From: Hyphomicrobiales bacterium
Lineage (GTDB): Bacteria > Pseudomonadota > Alphaproteobacteria > Rhizobiales > Beijerinckiaceae
Reading direction: 5' to 3'
Assembly: GCA_930633525.1 (NCBI GenBank)
Contig: CAKNFP010000001.1
Location: 2,582,001-2,646,000 of the forward strand
DNA length: 64,000 bases
Shown here: positions 8,534 through 18,949 of the stretch, piece after piece
How the letters are laid out: every line of letters begins with the position of its first letter
Position numbering within the stretch: the stretch's first letter is position 1
Translations under genes and position numbers: made by a program
Notes under the pieces: model-generated
The model's database searches: none
The model's input: only the letters and a program-made list of their open reading frames with translations
Told to the model about the DNA's origin: nothing

Positions 8534-9937
8534 TCAGCCGCCGAACATGGTGGTGAGCACCTGTCCCTTGCGGTTGATGGTGATCTGCCAGTAATTCGGG
8601 CGGCTGCGCATCGCCTTGTCAAGGTCGCGCGTCGTCTCGACCTCGTTGCCGTTGACCGCGAGAACCGCGTCTCCGACCTGAAAGCCGAGCCGTTGCGCCG
8701 CCGAGCCTTGCTCGAGCTCCTGAAGCACGACGCCCTTGCCCAGTCCCTGCACGGACAGTTCCTCCGCGACAGCCGGGGACAGATTGACGATCGTCGCGCC
8801 ACGCAGCGGTGAATTGCTGTCGATCGTCATCGGATCCCGGGCGGGCTTCTCGGGAGCCGCCGCGAGTTCCAAGGAGACATCCGAGCGCTTGCCACCCCGC
8901 AGGATGGTAAGGCTGGCGTGGCCGCCCAGGGGCCGGGTGGCGAAGCGGTATCCGAAGCCGTCCGGATCCTCGACAGGCTGCCCGTCGACCGCGACGATCA
9001 CGTCGCCTGTCTTGAGGCCTGCGGCACCCGCCGGACTATTGGGTTGGGTCGAGACCACAAGCGCGCCGGTCGGCCGGTCCATGCCCATGCTCTCGGCGAT
9101 GTCAGCCGAGACCGTCTGCAGCCGCCCGCCGAACCAGGGACGCCGCACCGACTTGCCGCCTTCCCTGGCGGAGGCGAGGACCGTGCGTACCATCGCCGCC
9201 GGCACGGCGAAGCCGATGCCCATGCTGCCGCCCGAGCGCGAGAAGATCGCGGTGTTGATGCCGATCACATGTCCGGTTGCGTCCACAAGGGGCCCGCCGG
9301 AATTGCCGGGATTGATCGCGGCGTCGGTCTGGATGAAGGACTGGAAATCGCTGATGCCCACCTGTGTGCGGGCGAGCGCCGAGACGATGCCCTGGGTGAC
9401 GGTCTGGCCGACACCGAAGGGATTGCCGATGGCGATGACGAAATCGCCCACTTCCATGGTGTCGTCACTGCCCAGTGGCGCGGTGGGGAACGGCCCCTTG
9501 CCCTTCATCCGCAGAACGGCGAGATCACTACGCGGGTCCCGCAGCACGATCTCCGCCTCGAACTCGCGCTTGTCCGCCAGAGCAACCTTGACCTCAGTCA
9601 TATTCTCGATGACGTGGTTGTTGGTGATGACGAGCCCGTTCGCATCGACGATCACCCCCGAACCGAGCGAGCGTTGCACCCGATCCTGCGGCACCCCGAA
9701 ACCGTCGTCACCGAAGAAACGGCGGAAGAAGGGATCGTCGAAGAAGGGATTCTGCGGCCGCTTTTCAACCCGCGCGCCATAGACATTGACCACGGCGGGG
9801 GTCACCTGCTTGACCACGGGCGACAGCGAGAACTGCACCTGGGCGCGGCTCTCGGGCACCGCGCGCTGCTGGGCCACCGCCGGCAACGAAGTCAGCAGCA
9901 AGGCGAGCGCTGAAGCGCAAGTGAACGTACGAAGCAT
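8534..9937 (-). CDS. DegQ/HtrA-type periplasmic serine protease
   Basis: A 467-residue HtrA-family protease and chaperone. It has a signal peptide (1-22, cut near PAVAQQ), a trypsin-like domain with the triad H108 (TNNHV), D138 (PRSDLAVL) and S213 (GNSGG), and two PDZ domains (about 268-350 and 380-460). The loop NPFFDDPFFRRFFG resembles the LA loop of DegP/DegQ. I took the ATG at 9937 because it gives a clean signal peptide; the longer frame to 9994 adds 19 non-signal residues. It lies downstream of the ankyrin gene and upstream of rarA on the same strand, probably one transcript. Confidence 0.92.
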   Translation of the reverse strand: MLRTFTCASALALLLTSLPAVAQQRAVPESRAQVQFSLSPVVKQVTPAVVNVYGARVEKRPQNPFFDDPFFRRFFGDDGFGVPQDRVQRSLGSGVIVDANGLVITNNHVIENMTEVKVALADKREFEAEIVLRDPRSDLAVLRMKGKGPFPTAPLGSDDTMEVGDFVIAIGNPFGVGQTVTQGIVSALARTQVGISDFQSFIQTDAAINPGNSGGPLVDATGHVIGINTAIFSRSGGSMGIGFAVPAAMVRTVLASAREGGKSVRRPWFGGRLQTVSADIAESMGMDRPTGALVVSTQPNSPAGAAGLKTGDVIVAVDGQPVEDPDGFGYRFATRPLGGHASLTILRGGKRSDVSLELAAAPEKPARDPMTIDSNSPLRGATIVNLSPAVAEELSVQGLGKGVVLQELEQGSAAQRLGFQVGDAVLAVNGNEVETTRDLDKAMRSRPNYWQITINRKGQVLTTMFGG

Positions 9938-10036
9938 CGGCAAAAATTCCTGTTGTCGTGCCAGAGCTATAAGCTGCTCCGAGATTACGCGCAAAGCGCG
10001 GCAGCGTGGCGTTTCCGTCCACGCCTCACCGCGCCA

Positions 10037-10744
10037 TCACCGTGCTCCCGCGCGCTCGAGAAGCCGCACGACCTCAGCCTGGCCCTTGCGCCGCGCATGC
10101 TGCAAGGCTGTTACCCCGTCGCGGTCCGCGAGATTGACGTCCGCCCCCTTGTCGAGGAGCAGGCGCACGATCTCCACATGCGCCGGACCACCGCTGCCGA
10201 GGATCACCGCCTCGAGCAGGCCCGTCCAGCCGAGCCGATTGACATGGTCCACATCGACGCCGCTATCGAGCAGCAGCTTCACCACGGCCACATGACCGCG
10301 CTCGCAGGCCGGAATCAGCGCGGTACCGCCGTAGCGATTCGTGCTTTTTAAATTGGCGCCCGACGCCAATGTCATCTTGAGAATTTCCAGCCGACCCGCC
10401 GCCCCCGCATAAAGATAGGGACTGTCCCGTTGGTCGTCCTGCGCGTTCACATCGGCGCCTGATGCGATCAGGAGACGTGCGATCTCGGGCTTGTCGGCGA
10501 TCGTGGCGATGAGCAGCGCCGTGCGTCCCCGGCCATCGCGGCTGTCAACCGCGACGCCCTCACCGATCAGACGGCGCACAGTCTCGGCATCGCCGCGGGT
10601 GGCGGCCTCCAGAAAACGCTCGGTCATCACATCTCTCGCTGCCGCGCGTGCGTCCGGAGCGCTGCCCGCCGCAAGGCCCCGCGCGACCCATACGAGTCCG
10701 AAGAAAGCCGAAGCGGCCATCAATGACCGACGATTGAGGCTCAT
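10037..10744 (-). CDS. exported ankyrin-repeat protein
   Basis: A 235-residue protein with a possible twin-arginine or Sec signal (NRRSLMAASAFFG, then a cut near GLAAG) followed by about six ankyrin repeats from residue 40 to the end, with typical G-x-T-A-L, V-x-L-L-L and G-A-D-V-N motifs. The ATG at 10744 begins the signal; upstream codons to 10798 run through the terminator of rplQ and are unlikely to be translated. Periplasmic ankyrin proteins often protect or scaffold envelope enzymes (for example AnkB near catalase), but the partner here is unknown. It is followed 100 bases later by degQ. Confidence 0.85.
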   Translation of the reverse strand: MSLNRRSLMAASAFFGLVWVARGLAAGSAPDARAAARDVMTERFLEAATRGDAETVRRLIGEGVAVDSRDGRGRTALLIATIADKPEIARLLIASGADVNAQDDQRDSPYLYAGAAGRLEILKMTLASGANLKSTNRYGGTALIPACERGHVAVVKLLLDSGVDVDHVNRLGWTGLLEAVILGSGGPAHVEIVRLLLDKGADVNLADRDGVTALQHARRKGQAEVVRLLERAGAR

Positions 10745-10794
10745 GCGGTGTTCCCCCGTCCGGCGGCACCCCTGCGCGATATGGTCGCCGAAAA

Positions 10795-10820
10795 GCAAAA
10801 GGGCGGCTCGAAGCCGCCCT
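10795..10820 (-). terminator. intrinsic terminator after rplQ
   Basis: An 8-bp GC-rich stem (arms 10800-10807 and 10813-10820) closed by a TCGAA-type loop, followed on the minus strand by TTTTGCTTTT. It lies 28 bases after the rplQ stop and marks the end of the ribosomal super-operon. Confidence 0.85.
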
Positions 10821-10847
10821 CCCGATCAATCTGCTATCCGATACGGA

Positions 10848-11270
10848 TCACGCAGCGTCGCTCTCGACCTCGTTCTTCTGCGACGGTCCGGAATCCAGAC
10901 CCTTCGCATCGACGTCGCGATCAACAAACTCGATCACGGCCATCGGGGCGCCATCGCCATAACGGAAGCCGGCCTTGAGCACGCGGGTGTAGCCGCCATT
11001 GCGCTCCTTGTAGCGCGGGCCAAGCACCTCGAACAGCTTCTTCACCAAAGCCACGTCACGGACCTGAGCGATCGCCTGGCGGCGCGCATGCAGATCGCCG
11101 CGCTTGCCGAGCGTGATGAGCTTCTCGACCACCGGACGCAGATCCTTGGCCTTCGGCAGCGTGGTGACGATCTGCTCGTGCTTGATCAGCGCGGCGGACA
11201 TGTTGGCGAACATCGCCTTGCGGTGCTCGACGGAGCGGTTGAACCGGCGGTGAGCGAAACCGTGACGCAT
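10848..11270 (-). CDS. rplQ: 50S ribosomal protein L17
   Basis: The 140-residue L17, a late-binding large-subunit protein near the exit-tunnel surface. [20 protein letters not shown] is the diagnostic N terminus, so the ATG at 11270 is used and 12 upstream codons are dropped. The acidic C-terminal tail (VESDAA) extends past the minimal fold, as in other alphaproteobacteria. It is the last gene of the alpha operon, after rpoA, and is followed by an intrinsic terminator. Confidence 0.97.
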   Translation of the reverse strand: MRHGFAHRRFNRSVEHRKAMFANMSAALIKHEQIVTTLPKAKDLRPVVEKLITLGKRGDLHARRQAIAQVRDVALVKKLFEVLGPRYKERNGGYTRVLKAGFRYGDGAPMAVIEFVDRDVDAKGLDSGPSQKNEVESDAA

Positions 11271-11367
11271 CTGGCAACTCCTTAGTTTGTACGGCCGCCG
11301 TGCCACGGAACGGCCGCTGCTGATACCCGCGAGCCCATCTGTCAGGCCCCGGCAGCGTGCTTCATGA

Positions 11368-11392
11368 CGGAGCCGGCCTGAGGCCGGCTCCG
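11368..11392 (-). other. 11-bp perfect hairpin between rpoA and rplQ
   Basis: Arms at 11368-11378 and 11382-11392 pair perfectly around a three-base loop, directly after the rpoA stop. No T-run follows on the minus strand, so it is not a standard terminator. It may be an RNA-processing or 3'-end protecting element that sets different levels of rpoA and rplQ. Confidence 0.5.
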
Positions 11393-11398
11393 ATGTGA

Positions 11399-12415
11399 TC
11401 AGTAGTGCTCTTCGAAGCGCTTCGCGAGCTCTTCGATGTTGTCCGGCGGCCAGCCGGTGACTTCCATGCCGAGATGCAGACCCATCGAGGCCAGCACTTC
11501 CTTGATCTCGTTCAGAGACTTGCGGCCGAAGTTCGGCGTCCGCAGCATCTCGGCTTCCGTCTTCTGGATCAGGTCGCCGATGTAGACGATGTTGTCGTTC
11601 TTCAGGCAGTTCGCGGAGCGCACTGACAGCTCCAACTCGTCCACCTTCTTGAGGAGAGCCGGGTTGAAGGGCAGCTGCGGCGTGGAGATCGAGGTCTCCT
11701 CGCGACGCGGCTCCTCGAAATTCACGAAGACCGCGAGCTGGTCCTGAAGAATACGGGCCGCATAGGCGACCGCGTCCTCGGCCGAAACCGAGCCATTCGT
11801 CTCGACCGTCATGGTCAGCTTGTCATAGTCGAGGATCTGGCCCTCACGGGTGTTCTCGACCCGGTAGGAGACCTTCTTGACGGGGCTGTACAACGCATCG
11901 ACGGCGATGAGGCCGATCGGCGCGTCCTCAGGACGGTTACGCTCGGCAGCGACATAGCCCTTGCCGGTATTGACCGTGAACTCCATGCGGATCTCGGCGC
12001 CGTCGTCGAGCGTGCACAGCACGAGCTCCGGATTGAGGATCTGCACGTCGCCGACAGTCGCGATATCGCCAGCGAAGACCGGCCCCGGTCCCTGCTTGCG
12101 CAGAGCCATGCGCTTCGGACCCTCGCCCTGCATCTTGATCGAAATCATCTTGATGTTCAGGACGATGTCAGTGACGTCCTCACGAACACCAGCGATCGAT
12201 GAAAACTCGTGCAGCACGCCGTCGATATGGACGGCGGTCACGGCGCCGCCCTGCAGCGACGACAACAGAACCCGGCGCAAGGCATTTCCGAGTGTCAGAC
12301 CGAACCCGCGTTCCAGCGGCTCGGCGACCACGGTCGCAATCCGCTTCGGATCGTCTCCGGGGGTGACGTCAAGCTTGCTCGGCTTGATCAGTTCTTGCCA
12401 ATTCTTCTGGATCAC
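11399..12415 (-). CDS. rpoA: DNA-directed RNA polymerase alpha subunit
   Basis: The full-length 338-residue alpha subunit. The N-terminal dimerisation domain carries [17 protein letters not shown], and a flexible linker leads to the C-terminal domain (about 250-330) that contacts UP elements and activators, with helix-hairpin-helix motif [14 protein letters not shown]. Length and both domains are normal. It sits between rpsK and rplQ; no rpsD is inserted, as is usual for alphaproteobacteria. Confidence 0.98.
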   Translation of the reverse strand: MIQKNWQELIKPSKLDVTPGDDPKRIATVVAEPLERGFGLTLGNALRRVLLSSLQGGAVTAVHIDGVLHEFSSIAGVREDVTDIVLNIKMISIKMQGEGPKRMALRKQGPGPVFAGDIATVGDVQILNPELVLCTLDDGAEIRMEFTVNTGKGYVAAERNRPEDAPIGLIAVDALYSPVKKVSYRVENTREGQILDYDKLTMTVETNGSVSAEDAVAYAARILQDQLAVFVNFEEPRREETSISTPQLPFNPALLKKVDELELSVRSANCLKNDNIVYIGDLIQKTEAEMLRTPNFGRKSLNEIKEVLASMGLHLGMEVTGWPPDNIEELAKRFEEHY

Positions 12416-12649
12416 GACCGCACCTCATGCCAGTCCAAAGATCAAACGGCGCCATCCAATCGCTCCGTCTGATCAAAGCCAACGTTATGCGACAGTCTGC
12501 ACTGCCTTGGCGGTCCGAAAGCCAGTCAAGTTTGACCGAAATCCGAAACCGCATGAATTCACCGGCCTGCGACATATCATATCCGAGGAAAGCCGGGTCC
12601 GCCCGATATGACGCCCGGCTCGATCGAAAGCGATACGCCTGCGACCGCG
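12416..12649. other. rpsK-rpoA intergenic gap
   Basis: A 234-base gap, longer than most in the cluster. I see no convincing ORF, tRNA or terminator. It could hold an internal promoter for rpoA, but no clear -35/-10 pair was found. Confidence 0.3.
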
Positions 12650-13039
12650 TCAGACGCGACGACGCTTGCGCGGACGGCAACCGTTATGCGGAATCGGCGT
12701 GACGTCACGGATCGAAGTGACTGTGAAGCCAACCGACTGCAGCGCACGGAGCGCCGACTCACGTCCCGAACCGGGACCGGACACCTCGACCTCAAGCATA
12801 CGCATGCCGTGCTCCGCAGCCTTGCGCGCCGCGTCTTCAGCTGCGACCTGAGCGGCGTAGGGTGTCGACTTGCGGGATCCCTTGAAACCCATCGAACCGG
12901 CGGACGACCACGAAATGGTATTGCCCTGAGCATCGGTGATGGTGATCATCGTGTTGTTGAACGAGGCGATCACATGGGCGACGCCAGACACGATGTTCTT
13001 GCGTTCGCGACGGCGGACGCGGGCGACTTCTCTTGCCAT
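12650..13039 (-). CDS. rpsK: 30S ribosomal protein S11
   Basis: The 129-residue S11 of the 30S platform, contacting 16S rRNA near the E site and mRNA. Family blocks are [35 protein letters not shown] and the basic C terminus [14 protein letters not shown]. The ATG at 13039 begins [15 protein letters not shown]; 33 upstream codons run through the gap to rpsM and look unlike S11. It precedes rpoA by a 234-base gap. Confidence 0.97.
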   Translation of the reverse strand: MAREVARVRRRERKNIVSGVAHVIASFNNTMITITDAQGNTISWSSAGSMGFKGSRKSTPYAAQVAAEDAARKAAEHGMRMLEVEVSGPGSGRESALRALQSVGFTVTSIRDVTPIPHNGCRPRKRRRV

Positions 13040-13193
13040 TGTCTCTTCTATCCAATCCTTCAAGCGCGCCCGTGATCCCAGGCGCTCGGGATAAATGCCG
13101 GAACACCCGGCAATCATAACAACCACCCCAGACACCATGAGGGCCTGGGGTCAACCGACCTAATCGACAGACGAGCAGCGCGCTCGCAACCGA

Positions 13194-13562
13194 TTACTTC
13201 TTCTTGCCGGCGATCGGCTTGGCCTTGCCCTTGCGGGTGCGCGCATTGGTATGCGTGCGCTGGCCGCGCACCGGAAGGCTGCGACGATGACGCAGGCCAC
13301 GGTAGCAACCCAAGTCCATAAGCCGCTTGATGTTCATCGACACATCGCGACGAAGATCGCCTTCGACCAGGTAGTCACGGTCGATGGTCTCGCGGATCTG
13401 CAGTACTTCCTGGTCGGTCAGCTGGTTCACGCGACGATCAGCCGGAATGCCGACCTTGTCGCTGATCTCCTGCGCCTTCCTGGCACCGATGCCATGAATA
13501 TACTGCAGCGCGATAACCACGCGCTTGTTCGTCGGAATGTTGACGCCTGCGATACGGGCCAC
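13194..13562 (-). CDS. rpsM: 30S ribosomal protein S13
   Basis: The 122-residue S13 of the small-subunit head, making the intersubunit bridges B1a/B1b. [15 protein letters not shown] and the basic [19 protein letters not shown] tail with [11 protein letters not shown] are diagnostic. First gene of the alpha-type operon; a TTGACG-N17 promoter lies about 180 bases upstream, behind adk. Confidence 0.97.
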   Translation of the reverse strand: MARIAGVNIPTNKRVVIALQYIHGIGARKAQEISDKVGIPADRRVNQLTDQEVLQIRETIDRDYLVEGDLRRDVSMNIKRLMDLGCYRGLRHRRSLPVRGQRTHTNARTRKGKAKPIAGKKK

Positions 13563-13738
13563 GTTCCAGTCTCCTCAACCCTTAACATCGAAGCCGGAGC
13601 TTCATGCGGTTCGATAATGTGCCAACTCCGGGACGCCCCGGAGGAATAGTCTTGCGAACGGCCCACACGACAACACCGGCCGGCACCCCTTTGCCCAGGA
13701 CACCGGCTCGGTCACAGACTAACGTCGGCAGATTCCTG

Positions 13739-13767
13739 TCTTTAGGCGTTCATACAAGTTTCGTCAA
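13739..13767 (-). promoter_or_regulatory. candidate promoter for rpsM-rpsK-rpoA-rplQ
   Basis: On the minus strand TTGACG (13762-13767) and TAAAGA (13739-13744) are separated by exactly 17 bases, in the 220-base gap between adk and rpsM. The -35 matches the alphaproteobacterial housekeeping consensus; the -10 is weak. It would let the alpha operon be expressed apart from the spc operon. Confidence 0.5.
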
Positions 13768-13782
13768 CCTTATCTATCGAAT

Positions 13783-14364
13783 TCAGCCGCCCACGATCGT
13801 GCGAATCGCTGTGGTGACATCATCGATAGGCGCCATTCCGTCCACGGTGCGCAAGGTGCCCTTGCGGCCATAATAGTCGGTCAGCGGCGCCGTCTGTTGC
13901 CGGTAGGCCTCAAGCCTCGTCCGAAAAACTTCGGGATTGTCGTCGCGACGCACGGGTTCGCCCCGCTCCTCGGCTTCCTTGGCACGCCGAACGATCCGGT
14001 CGACGAGAATACCCTCGTCGACCTTCAACTCGATGATGGCATCGAGCTGCATGTCTTTCTGTTCGAGCATGCGGTCGAGGGCGTCAGCCTGCCCGACCGT
14101 TCGCGGAAAACCGTCGAGGATGAAACCTTTGCGCGCGTCCGGTTCCTCGATACGCGAGGCGACGATCGAAACGACGAGATCGTCAGGGACAAGAGCCCCC
14201 TGATCCATCAACTCCTTCGCCTGCAGGCCGACGGGTGTTTTGGCGGCGACCGCCGCCCGCAGCATGTCCCCCGTCGACAGCTGCGGAATACCGTGGCGTT
14301 CCACCAGACGCGCCGCCTGCGTGCCCTTACCGGCACCGGGCGGTCCGAGTAGGATCAGTCTCAT
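13783..14364 (-). CDS. adk: adenylate kinase
   Basis: A 193-residue short-form adenylate kinase converting ATP + AMP to 2 ADP. The P-loop is [10 protein letters not shown] (8-17), with the AMP-site STGDMLRA and the FPRTVGQ block. The LID is short ([16 protein letters not shown]) and lacks the zinc cysteines, as in most proteobacteria. It overlaps the secY stop by four bases (ATGA), so it is translated from the spc transcript. Confidence 0.96.
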   Translation of the reverse strand: MRLILLGPPGAGKGTQAARLVERHGIPQLSTGDMLRAAVAAKTPVGLQAKELMDQGALVPDDLVVSIVASRIEEPDARKGFILDGFPRTVGQADALDRMLEQKDMQLDAIIELKVDEGILVDRIVRRAKEAEERGEPVRRDDNPEVFRTRLEAYRQQTAPLTDYYGRKGTLRTVDGMAPIDDVTTAIRTIVGG

Positions 14365-15701
14365 TTGCGCCTTGCCCCCTTCAACTTCGACTTCTTGATC
14401 AGCCCCTCATACTGATGGGCCAACAGATGCCCATGCACCTGCGCCACCGTATCCATCGTGACGCTGACCACAATCAGCAGCGATGTGCCACCAAAATAGA
14501 AGGGAAGCGCCGCATAGGAAATCAGGACTTCAGGGATCAAGCAGATCAAAGCGAGGTAGGCCGCACCGACCACGGTGATGCGCGTAAGCACGTAGTCGAT
14601 GTAATGCGCCGTGCGGTCGCCAGGTCGGATACCGGGGATGAAGCCGCCGTGCTTCTTGAGGTTGTCCGCCGTCTCGTTCGGGTTGAACACGATCGCCGTA
14701 TAGAAGAACGCGAAGAACACGATCAACAGCACATACAGGATCATATAGAGCGGACGACCGTGCGCCAGATAGGTCGAGAGAGTCGCCAGAATGCCCGTCC
14801 CCCCGCCCTGCGCCTGGGAGAAGCTCGCGAAGGTGGTGGGCAACAAAAGCAGCGACGAAGCAAAAATAGGCGGAATGACGCCGGCCGTATTCAACTTGAG
14901 CGGCAGGAAAGAGCTCTGCCCCTCATACAGCTTGTTGCCGACCTGGCGCTTCGGATAGTTGATCAGCAGGCGGCGCTGGGCACGCTCCATGTAGACGATC
15001 AGCGCGATACAGGCGACTGCCATCACGATGACGCCGAGGATAAGGCCGGTCGAGACCGCGCCTTGACGGCCGAGCTCAAGCGTTCCGGCGATCGCCTGCG
15101 GCAGTTCCGCGACGATGCCCGCGAAGATGATCAGCGACGTCCCGTTGCCGATGCCGCGCGAGGTGATCTGCTCACCGAGCCACATCAGGAACATGGTGCC
15201 GCCGGTCAAGGTGATGACCGTCGTGATCCGGAAGAACATCCCCGGCTCGGCAACCATGTTTCCCGAGCCCTCGAGGCCGATCGAAATTCCATAGGCCTGG
15301 AAGACCGCAAGAATGACGGTGAGATAGCGGGTATACTGATTGATGACCTTGCGTCCCTGCTCGCCCTCCTTCTTGAGAGCCTCGAGCGTGGGAACGACGC
15401 TGGTCAGCAGCTGGATGATAATCGATGCCGAGATATAGGGCATGATGTTCAGCGAGAAGATAGCCATACGGCTAACCGCTCCGCCCGAGAACATGTTGAA
15501 CAGCCCCAGGACGCCGCCCTGCGTCTGGCGGAAGAGCTCCGCGACCGCCTCCGGATTGATGCCGGGAAGCGGGATATAGGTACCCAGCCGATACACGAGA
15601 AGCGCACCCAGCGTAAACCAGATGCGCTTCTTGAGTTCCTCGGCCTTCGCCAGAGCCCCGAAATTTAGATTTGCTGCAAGCTGTTCAGCTGCCGACGCCA
15701 T
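14361..15701 (-). CDS. secY: protein translocase channel subunit SecY
   Basis: The 446-residue SecY core of the SecYEG translocon, with ten predicted membrane helices. Seen are the plug region after TM1 ([11 protein letters not shown]), [13 protein letters not shown] in TM2b/3, and the C-terminal cytoplasmic loop with [16 protein letters not shown] containing the SecA/ribosome-contacting residues. Length is normal. It lies between rplO (86-base gap) and adk (overlapping), the classic spc order. Confidence 0.97.
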   Translation of the reverse strand: MASAAEQLAANLNFGALAKAEELKKRIWFTLGALLVYRLGTYIPLPGINPEAVAELFRQTQGGVLGLFNMFSGGAVSRMAIFSLNIMPYISASIIIQLLTSVVPTLEALKKEGEQGRKVINQYTRYLTVILAVFQAYGISIGLEGSGNMVAEPGMFFRITTVITLTGGTMFLMWLGEQITSRGIGNGTSLIIFAGIVAELPQAIAGTLELGRQGAVSTGLILGVIVMAVACIALIVYMERAQRRLLINYPKRQVGNKLYEGQSSFLPLKLNTAGVIPPIFASSLLLLPTTFASFSQAQGGGTGILATLSTYLAHGRPLYMILYVLLIVFFAFFYTAIVFNPNETADNLKKHGGFIPGIRPGDRTAHYIDYVLTRITVVGAAYLALICLIPEVLISYAALPFYFGGTSLLIVVSVTMDTVAQVHGHLLAHQYEGLIKKSKLKGARRK

Positions 15702-15786
15702 CGATGATCAATCCCGCAAAGGCTTCGTGGCGACGCCAGCTCCCAGTAAGGGTGCCCCGCCGCCACTGGCTTAGATAGGGGTTCGC

Positions 15787-16266
15787 CTACGCTTCTGCAG
15801 GTGCAGCAGCGCTCAGAATTTTCACCGAGCCGCCAACCTTCTCGATGGCGGCGATCGCTGACTTCGATGCACCGGCCACCTCGAAGATAAGCTTCGACGT
15901 AAGCTCGCCCTGCCCCAGGATCTTGACCCCGTCGCGCGCCTTGGAAACGACGCCCGCTGCGATCAGGACATCCAGAGTCACGGGGCTCGCCACATCGAGC
16001 TTGCCCGCGTCGACGGCTGCCTGCACCCGGCCGACGTTAACCTCGTTGAGGTCCCGCCGGAAGGGATTCCAGAAACCGCGCTTCGGGAGACGACGATGGA
16101 TAGGCATCTGCCCACCCTCGAAGCCCTTGATCGCAACGCCTGAACGGGACTTCTGACCCTTGACGCCACGGCCGCCGGTCTTGCCCTTGCCCGAACCGAT
16201 ACCACGGCCGACACGCATGCGGCCCTTAGTTGCGCCGGGATTATCGCGAATGTCTGTAAGTTTCAT
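15787..16266 (-). CDS. rplO: 50S ribosomal protein L15
   Basis: The 159-residue L15, a 23S rRNA-binding assembly protein. [12 protein letters not shown] and [22 protein letters not shown] are diagnostic. The ATG at 16266 has GAGGAG 8-11 bases upstream; the ATG at 16272 would be too close to that site. It starts 12 bases after rpmD and ends with an alanine-rich tail. Confidence 0.96.
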   Translation of the reverse strand: MKLTDIRDNPGATKGRMRVGRGIGSGKGKTGGRGVKGQKSRSGVAIKGFEGGQMPIHRRLPKRGFWNPFRRDLNEVNVGRVQAAVDAGKLDVASPVTLDVLIAAGVVSKARDGVKILGQGELTSKLIFEVAGASKSAIAAIEKVGGSVKILSAAAPAEA

Positions 16267-16277
16267 CGACATTCTCC

Positions 16278-16490
16278 TCACCGTGCTGCCGGCGCGTCGT
16301 CAACGACGCGCACGAGGTGACGAACCTTGTCGATCATCCCGCGGACAGCCGGTGTGTCCTCGAGCACCGAACGACGGTGAAGCTTGTTGAGACCAAGGCC
16401 GATCAGCGTTGCGCGCTGCGCGGCCACGCGGCGGATCGGACTACCGATCTGCTCGACCGTGACGGTCTTCTTCTGAGAGGATTGAGCCAT
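16278..16490 (-). CDS. rpmD: 50S ribosomal protein L30
   Basis: The 70-residue L30. The family core [10 protein letters not shown], then [15 protein letters not shown] and a D-T-P-A-V-R-G-M-I step identify it. The N terminus has a short S/Q/K extension and the C terminus a few extra residues (DDAPAAR) compared with the minimal 58-residue L30. Between rpsE (13-base gap) and rplO. Confidence 0.95.
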   Translation of the reverse strand: MAQSSQKKTVTVEQIGSPIRRVAAQRATLIGLGLNKLHRRSVLEDTPAVRGMIDKVRHLVRVVDDAPAAR

Positions 16491-16503
16491 TGTTCAAGCC
16501 TCC

Positions 16504-17073
16504 TCACGCTTCGGCGCCGGCCGCGTCGCTCATATCAGCATCGCGACGACGGGACTGGAGGGCGGACACCTTGAGGCCACGGCGGGCCGCAACGGAACGC
16601 GGGCTATCTTCACGCTTCAGCGCGTCGATCGTGGCGCGCACCAGGTTGTATGGGTTCGAAGAACCGAGCGATTTCGCGACGACGTCGTGCATACCGAGCG
16701 TCTCGAAGACCGCGCGCATCGGGCCACCGGCGATGATGCCGGTACCGGCAGGCGCTGCACGCAGGATCACCTTGCCCGCGCCCCAACGGCCGGCCACGTC
16801 ATGATGCAGCGTACGGCCTTCCTTCAGCGGGATGCGCACGAGAGAGCGCTTGGCCGCTTCAGTGGCCTTGCGGATAGCTTCCGGAACTTCGCGGGCCTTG
16901 CCGTGGCCGAAACCGACCCGGCCCTTCTGGTCACCGATCACCACGAGGGCAGCGAAGCCGAAACGGCGGCCACCCTTCACGACCTTGGCAACGCGGTTGA
17001 TGTGCACCAACCGATCTACAAACTCGCTGTCGCGCTCCTCACGGTCACGCGGCTGCTGACGGTCTCTCGCCAT
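16504..17073 (-). CDS. rpsE: 30S ribosomal protein S5
   Basis: The 189-residue S5, a decoding-fidelity protein at the mRNA entry side. The double-stranded RNA-binding N-terminal domain ([19 protein letters not shown]) and the second domain with [15 protein letters not shown] are clear. The C-terminal tail is about 20 residues longer than in Escherichia coli and ends in [11 protein letters not shown] 184-base gap separates it from rplR. Confidence 0.96.
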   Translation of the reverse strand: MARDRQQPRDREERDSEFVDRLVHINRVAKVVKGGRRFGFAALVVIGDQKGRVGFGHGKAREVPEAIRKATEAAKRSLVRIPLKEGRTLHHDVAGRWGAGKVILRAAPAGTGIIAGGPMRAVFETLGMHDVVAKSLGSSNPYNLVRATIDALKREDSPRSVAARRGLKVSALQSRRRDADMSDAAGAEA

Positions 17074-17257
17074 ACCTCTGTCTCCACTTTCGCAGGGCGG
17101 CGGCCCTGCTCGCTTCGAACCACACCAAATCCGCCGCTTTCAAACCCGGGAAGCGCGCCAGAACACGATCCGCGATTCCCAAAAACAAGACCACCGCGTA
17201 ACCGGTTGCCTGCTTTCGCACAAGCCCCGGTGACGCGGCGGACCTGAATAAGTCAAA

Positions 17258-17620
17258 TTAAAAGCTCAAGCCGCCTTCGCGTGCGGCCTCGGCCAAAGCC
17301 TTGACCCGCCCGTGATAGATGAAAGCGCCGCGATCGAAGATGACATCCTTGACGCCAGCGGCAACGGCACGCTCTGCGATGAGCTTACCAATCGCGGCCG
17401 CAGCCTCGACGTTGGCGCCGCTCTTCAGCTGCTCGCGCACAGCCTTCTCCAAGGAAGACGCTGCCGCCAGCGTACGGCCGGCCACATCGTCGATCACCTG
17501 GACGTAGATCTGTTTCGAGGTGCGATGCACCGACAAACGCGGCCGTCCGTTCGCAGCAGCGCGCAAAGCGCGGCGAACACGCGCCTTACGACGCTCAGTG
17601 GTTCCGAGTTTCTCCGCCAT
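17258..17620 (-). CDS. rplR: 50S ribosomal protein L18
   Basis: The 120-residue L18, which with L5 anchors 5S rRNA to the large subunit. [20 protein letters not shown], and the C-terminal block [24 protein letters not shown] are diagnostic. It starts 9 bases after rplF. The gap to rpsE is unusually long (184 bases) and has a short CAGGGC/GCCCTG hairpin near the rpsE start. Confidence 0.96.
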   Translation of the reverse strand: MAEKLGTTERRKARVRRALRAAANGRPRLSVHRTSKQIYVQVIDDVAGRTLAAASSLEKAVREQLKSGANVEAAAAIGKLIAERAVAAGVKDVIFDRGAFIYHGRVKALAEAAREGGLSF

Positions 17621-17629
17621 GGTGGCCCC

Positions 17630-18163
17630 TTACTTCTTCTTGCCTTCCTTGCGGAAGATGAACTCACCGGCGTATTTCACGCCCTTGCCCTTATAGGGCT
17701 CGGGGCCGCGGAACTCGCGGATCTCAGCCGCCGCCTGGCCGACCTTCTGCTTATCGATGCCAGCAACGACAATTTCCGTCGGCTTCGGCGTCGTGATCGT
17801 CAGCCCGTCGGGGATCTCGAAGTCGACGTCATGGCTGTAGCCGAGCGACAGCTTGAGAATCTTGCCGGCAATGGCAGCCTTGTAGCCGACGCCGGTGATC
17901 TCGAGCTTCTTCTCGAAGCCCTTCGACACGCCGGTCACCAAGTTCTCGACCTGGCTGCGCGACATCCCCCACAGCGCGCGAGCACGCTTGGTTTCGTCAC
18001 GCGGGTCGACCTTGACCTCGCCATTGTTCAACACGACGGACACATCGTCGGGAACAACGAAGAACAGCTCGCCCTTCGCGCCCTTGACCTTGACAGTCTG
18101 CCCATCGACCGTCGCCGTGACGCCGGCCGGGACAGGAACTGGTTTCTTACCGATACGAGACAT
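17630..18163 (-). CDS. rplF: 50S ribosomal protein L6
   Basis: The 177-residue L6 next to the sarcin-ricin loop. [15 protein letters not shown], the twin L6 domains, and the C-terminal [25 protein letters not shown] segment are diagnostic. It follows rpsH by 35 bases and precedes rplR. Confidence 0.97.
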   Translation of the reverse strand: MSRIGKKPVPVPAGVTATVDGQTVKVKGAKGELFFVVPDDVSVVLNNGEVKVDPRDETKRARALWGMSRSQVENLVTGVSKGFEKKLEITGVGYKAAIAGKILKLSLGYSHDVDFEIPDGLTITTPKPTEIVVAGIDKQKVGQAAAEIREFRGPEPYKGKGVKYAGEFIFRKEGKKK

Positions 18164-18198
18164 GATGGTCTTTCCCGTGGTTTGTCAGTGCCGCTCGA

Positions 18199-18597
18199 TC
18201 AGAAGATCTTGCAGAGCACTTCGCCGCCCACGTTATTCTCCCGGGCCTGATGATCAGCCATCACGCCGCGCGGCGTGGAGAGAATGGTGATGCCGAGACC
18301 ATCCGCAACGCGCGGCATGTTATCGACAGAGGCATAAACGCGGCGGCCTGGCTTCGACACGCGCTGGATCGAACGGATCACCGGCGTACCGTCGAAGTAC
18401 TTCAGCTCGATCTCGAACTCGGTACGGCCATTGCCATACTCGGTGGTCGAGTAGCCGCGGATATAACCTTCCTGCTGGAGCACATCGAGAACGCGTGCAC
18501 GCAGCTTGGAACCCGGCGTTCCCACCTTGCCGCGACGGCGCATCTGCGCGTTGCGGATACGGGTGAGCATATCGCCTAGCGGATCATTGATCGACAT
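18199..18597 (-). CDS. rpsH: 30S ribosomal protein S8
   Basis: The 132-residue S8, a primary binder of 16S helix 21 and, in Escherichia coli, the translational repressor of the spc operon at rplE m[21 protein letters not shown] is diagnostic; the upstream 15 codons overlap rpsN and are left out. The C terminus [25 protein letters not shown] fits the family. Confidence 0.96.
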   Translation of the reverse strand: MSINDPLGDMLTRIRNAQMRRRGKVGTPGSKLRARVLDVLQQEGYIRGYSTTEYGNGRTEFEIELKYFDGTPVIRSIQRVSKPGRRVYASVDNMPRVADGLGITILSTPRGVMADHQARENNVGGEVLCKIF

Positions 18598-18610
18598 CGC
18601 AGATCCTCCC

Positions 18611-18916
18611 TTACCAGCTCGACTTGACCAAGCCGGGGACAAGCCCCTGCGAGCCCAGCTCGCGAAGCGCGATACGCGACATCTTGAGCTTACGATAGAA
18701 AGCGCGCGGGCGCCCTGTGACTTCGCAGCGGTTGCGAACGCGCGTCGGATTGGCGTTGCGCGGCAGCTCGGCCAGCTTGAGGCGAGCCTCGAACTGCTCT
18801 TCCGGCGACTTCGACTGGTCGTTGGCGATGGCCTTCAGACGCGCGCGCTTGCCCGCATACTGCTTCACAAGCCGCTCGCGCCGCTTGTTCTTCTCGATTG
18901 AACTCTTCTTAGCCAT
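18611..18916 (-). CDS. rpsN: 30S ribosomal protein S14
   Basis: The 101-residue long form of S14 without the zinc ribbon: only one cysteine is present ([12 protein letters not shown]), so it is the C-minus, zinc-independent type. It binds the 30S head. [10 protein letters not shown] at the N terminus and GLVKSSW at the end match the family. It lies between rplE and rpsH. Confidence 0.96.
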   Translation of the reverse strand: MAKKSSIEKNKRRERLVKQYAGKRARLKAIANDQSKSPEEQFEARLKLAELPRNANPTRVRNRCEVTGRPRAFYRKLKMSRIALRELGSQGLVPGLVKSSW

Positions 18917-18949
18917 ATTGATCTCCGGTGTCCGCGTATGAGAACAAGC

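Noticed and set aside
11368..11392. Intrinsic terminator after rpoA
   Set aside because: The stem is strong but no T-run follows, and rplQ lies just beyond on the same transcript.
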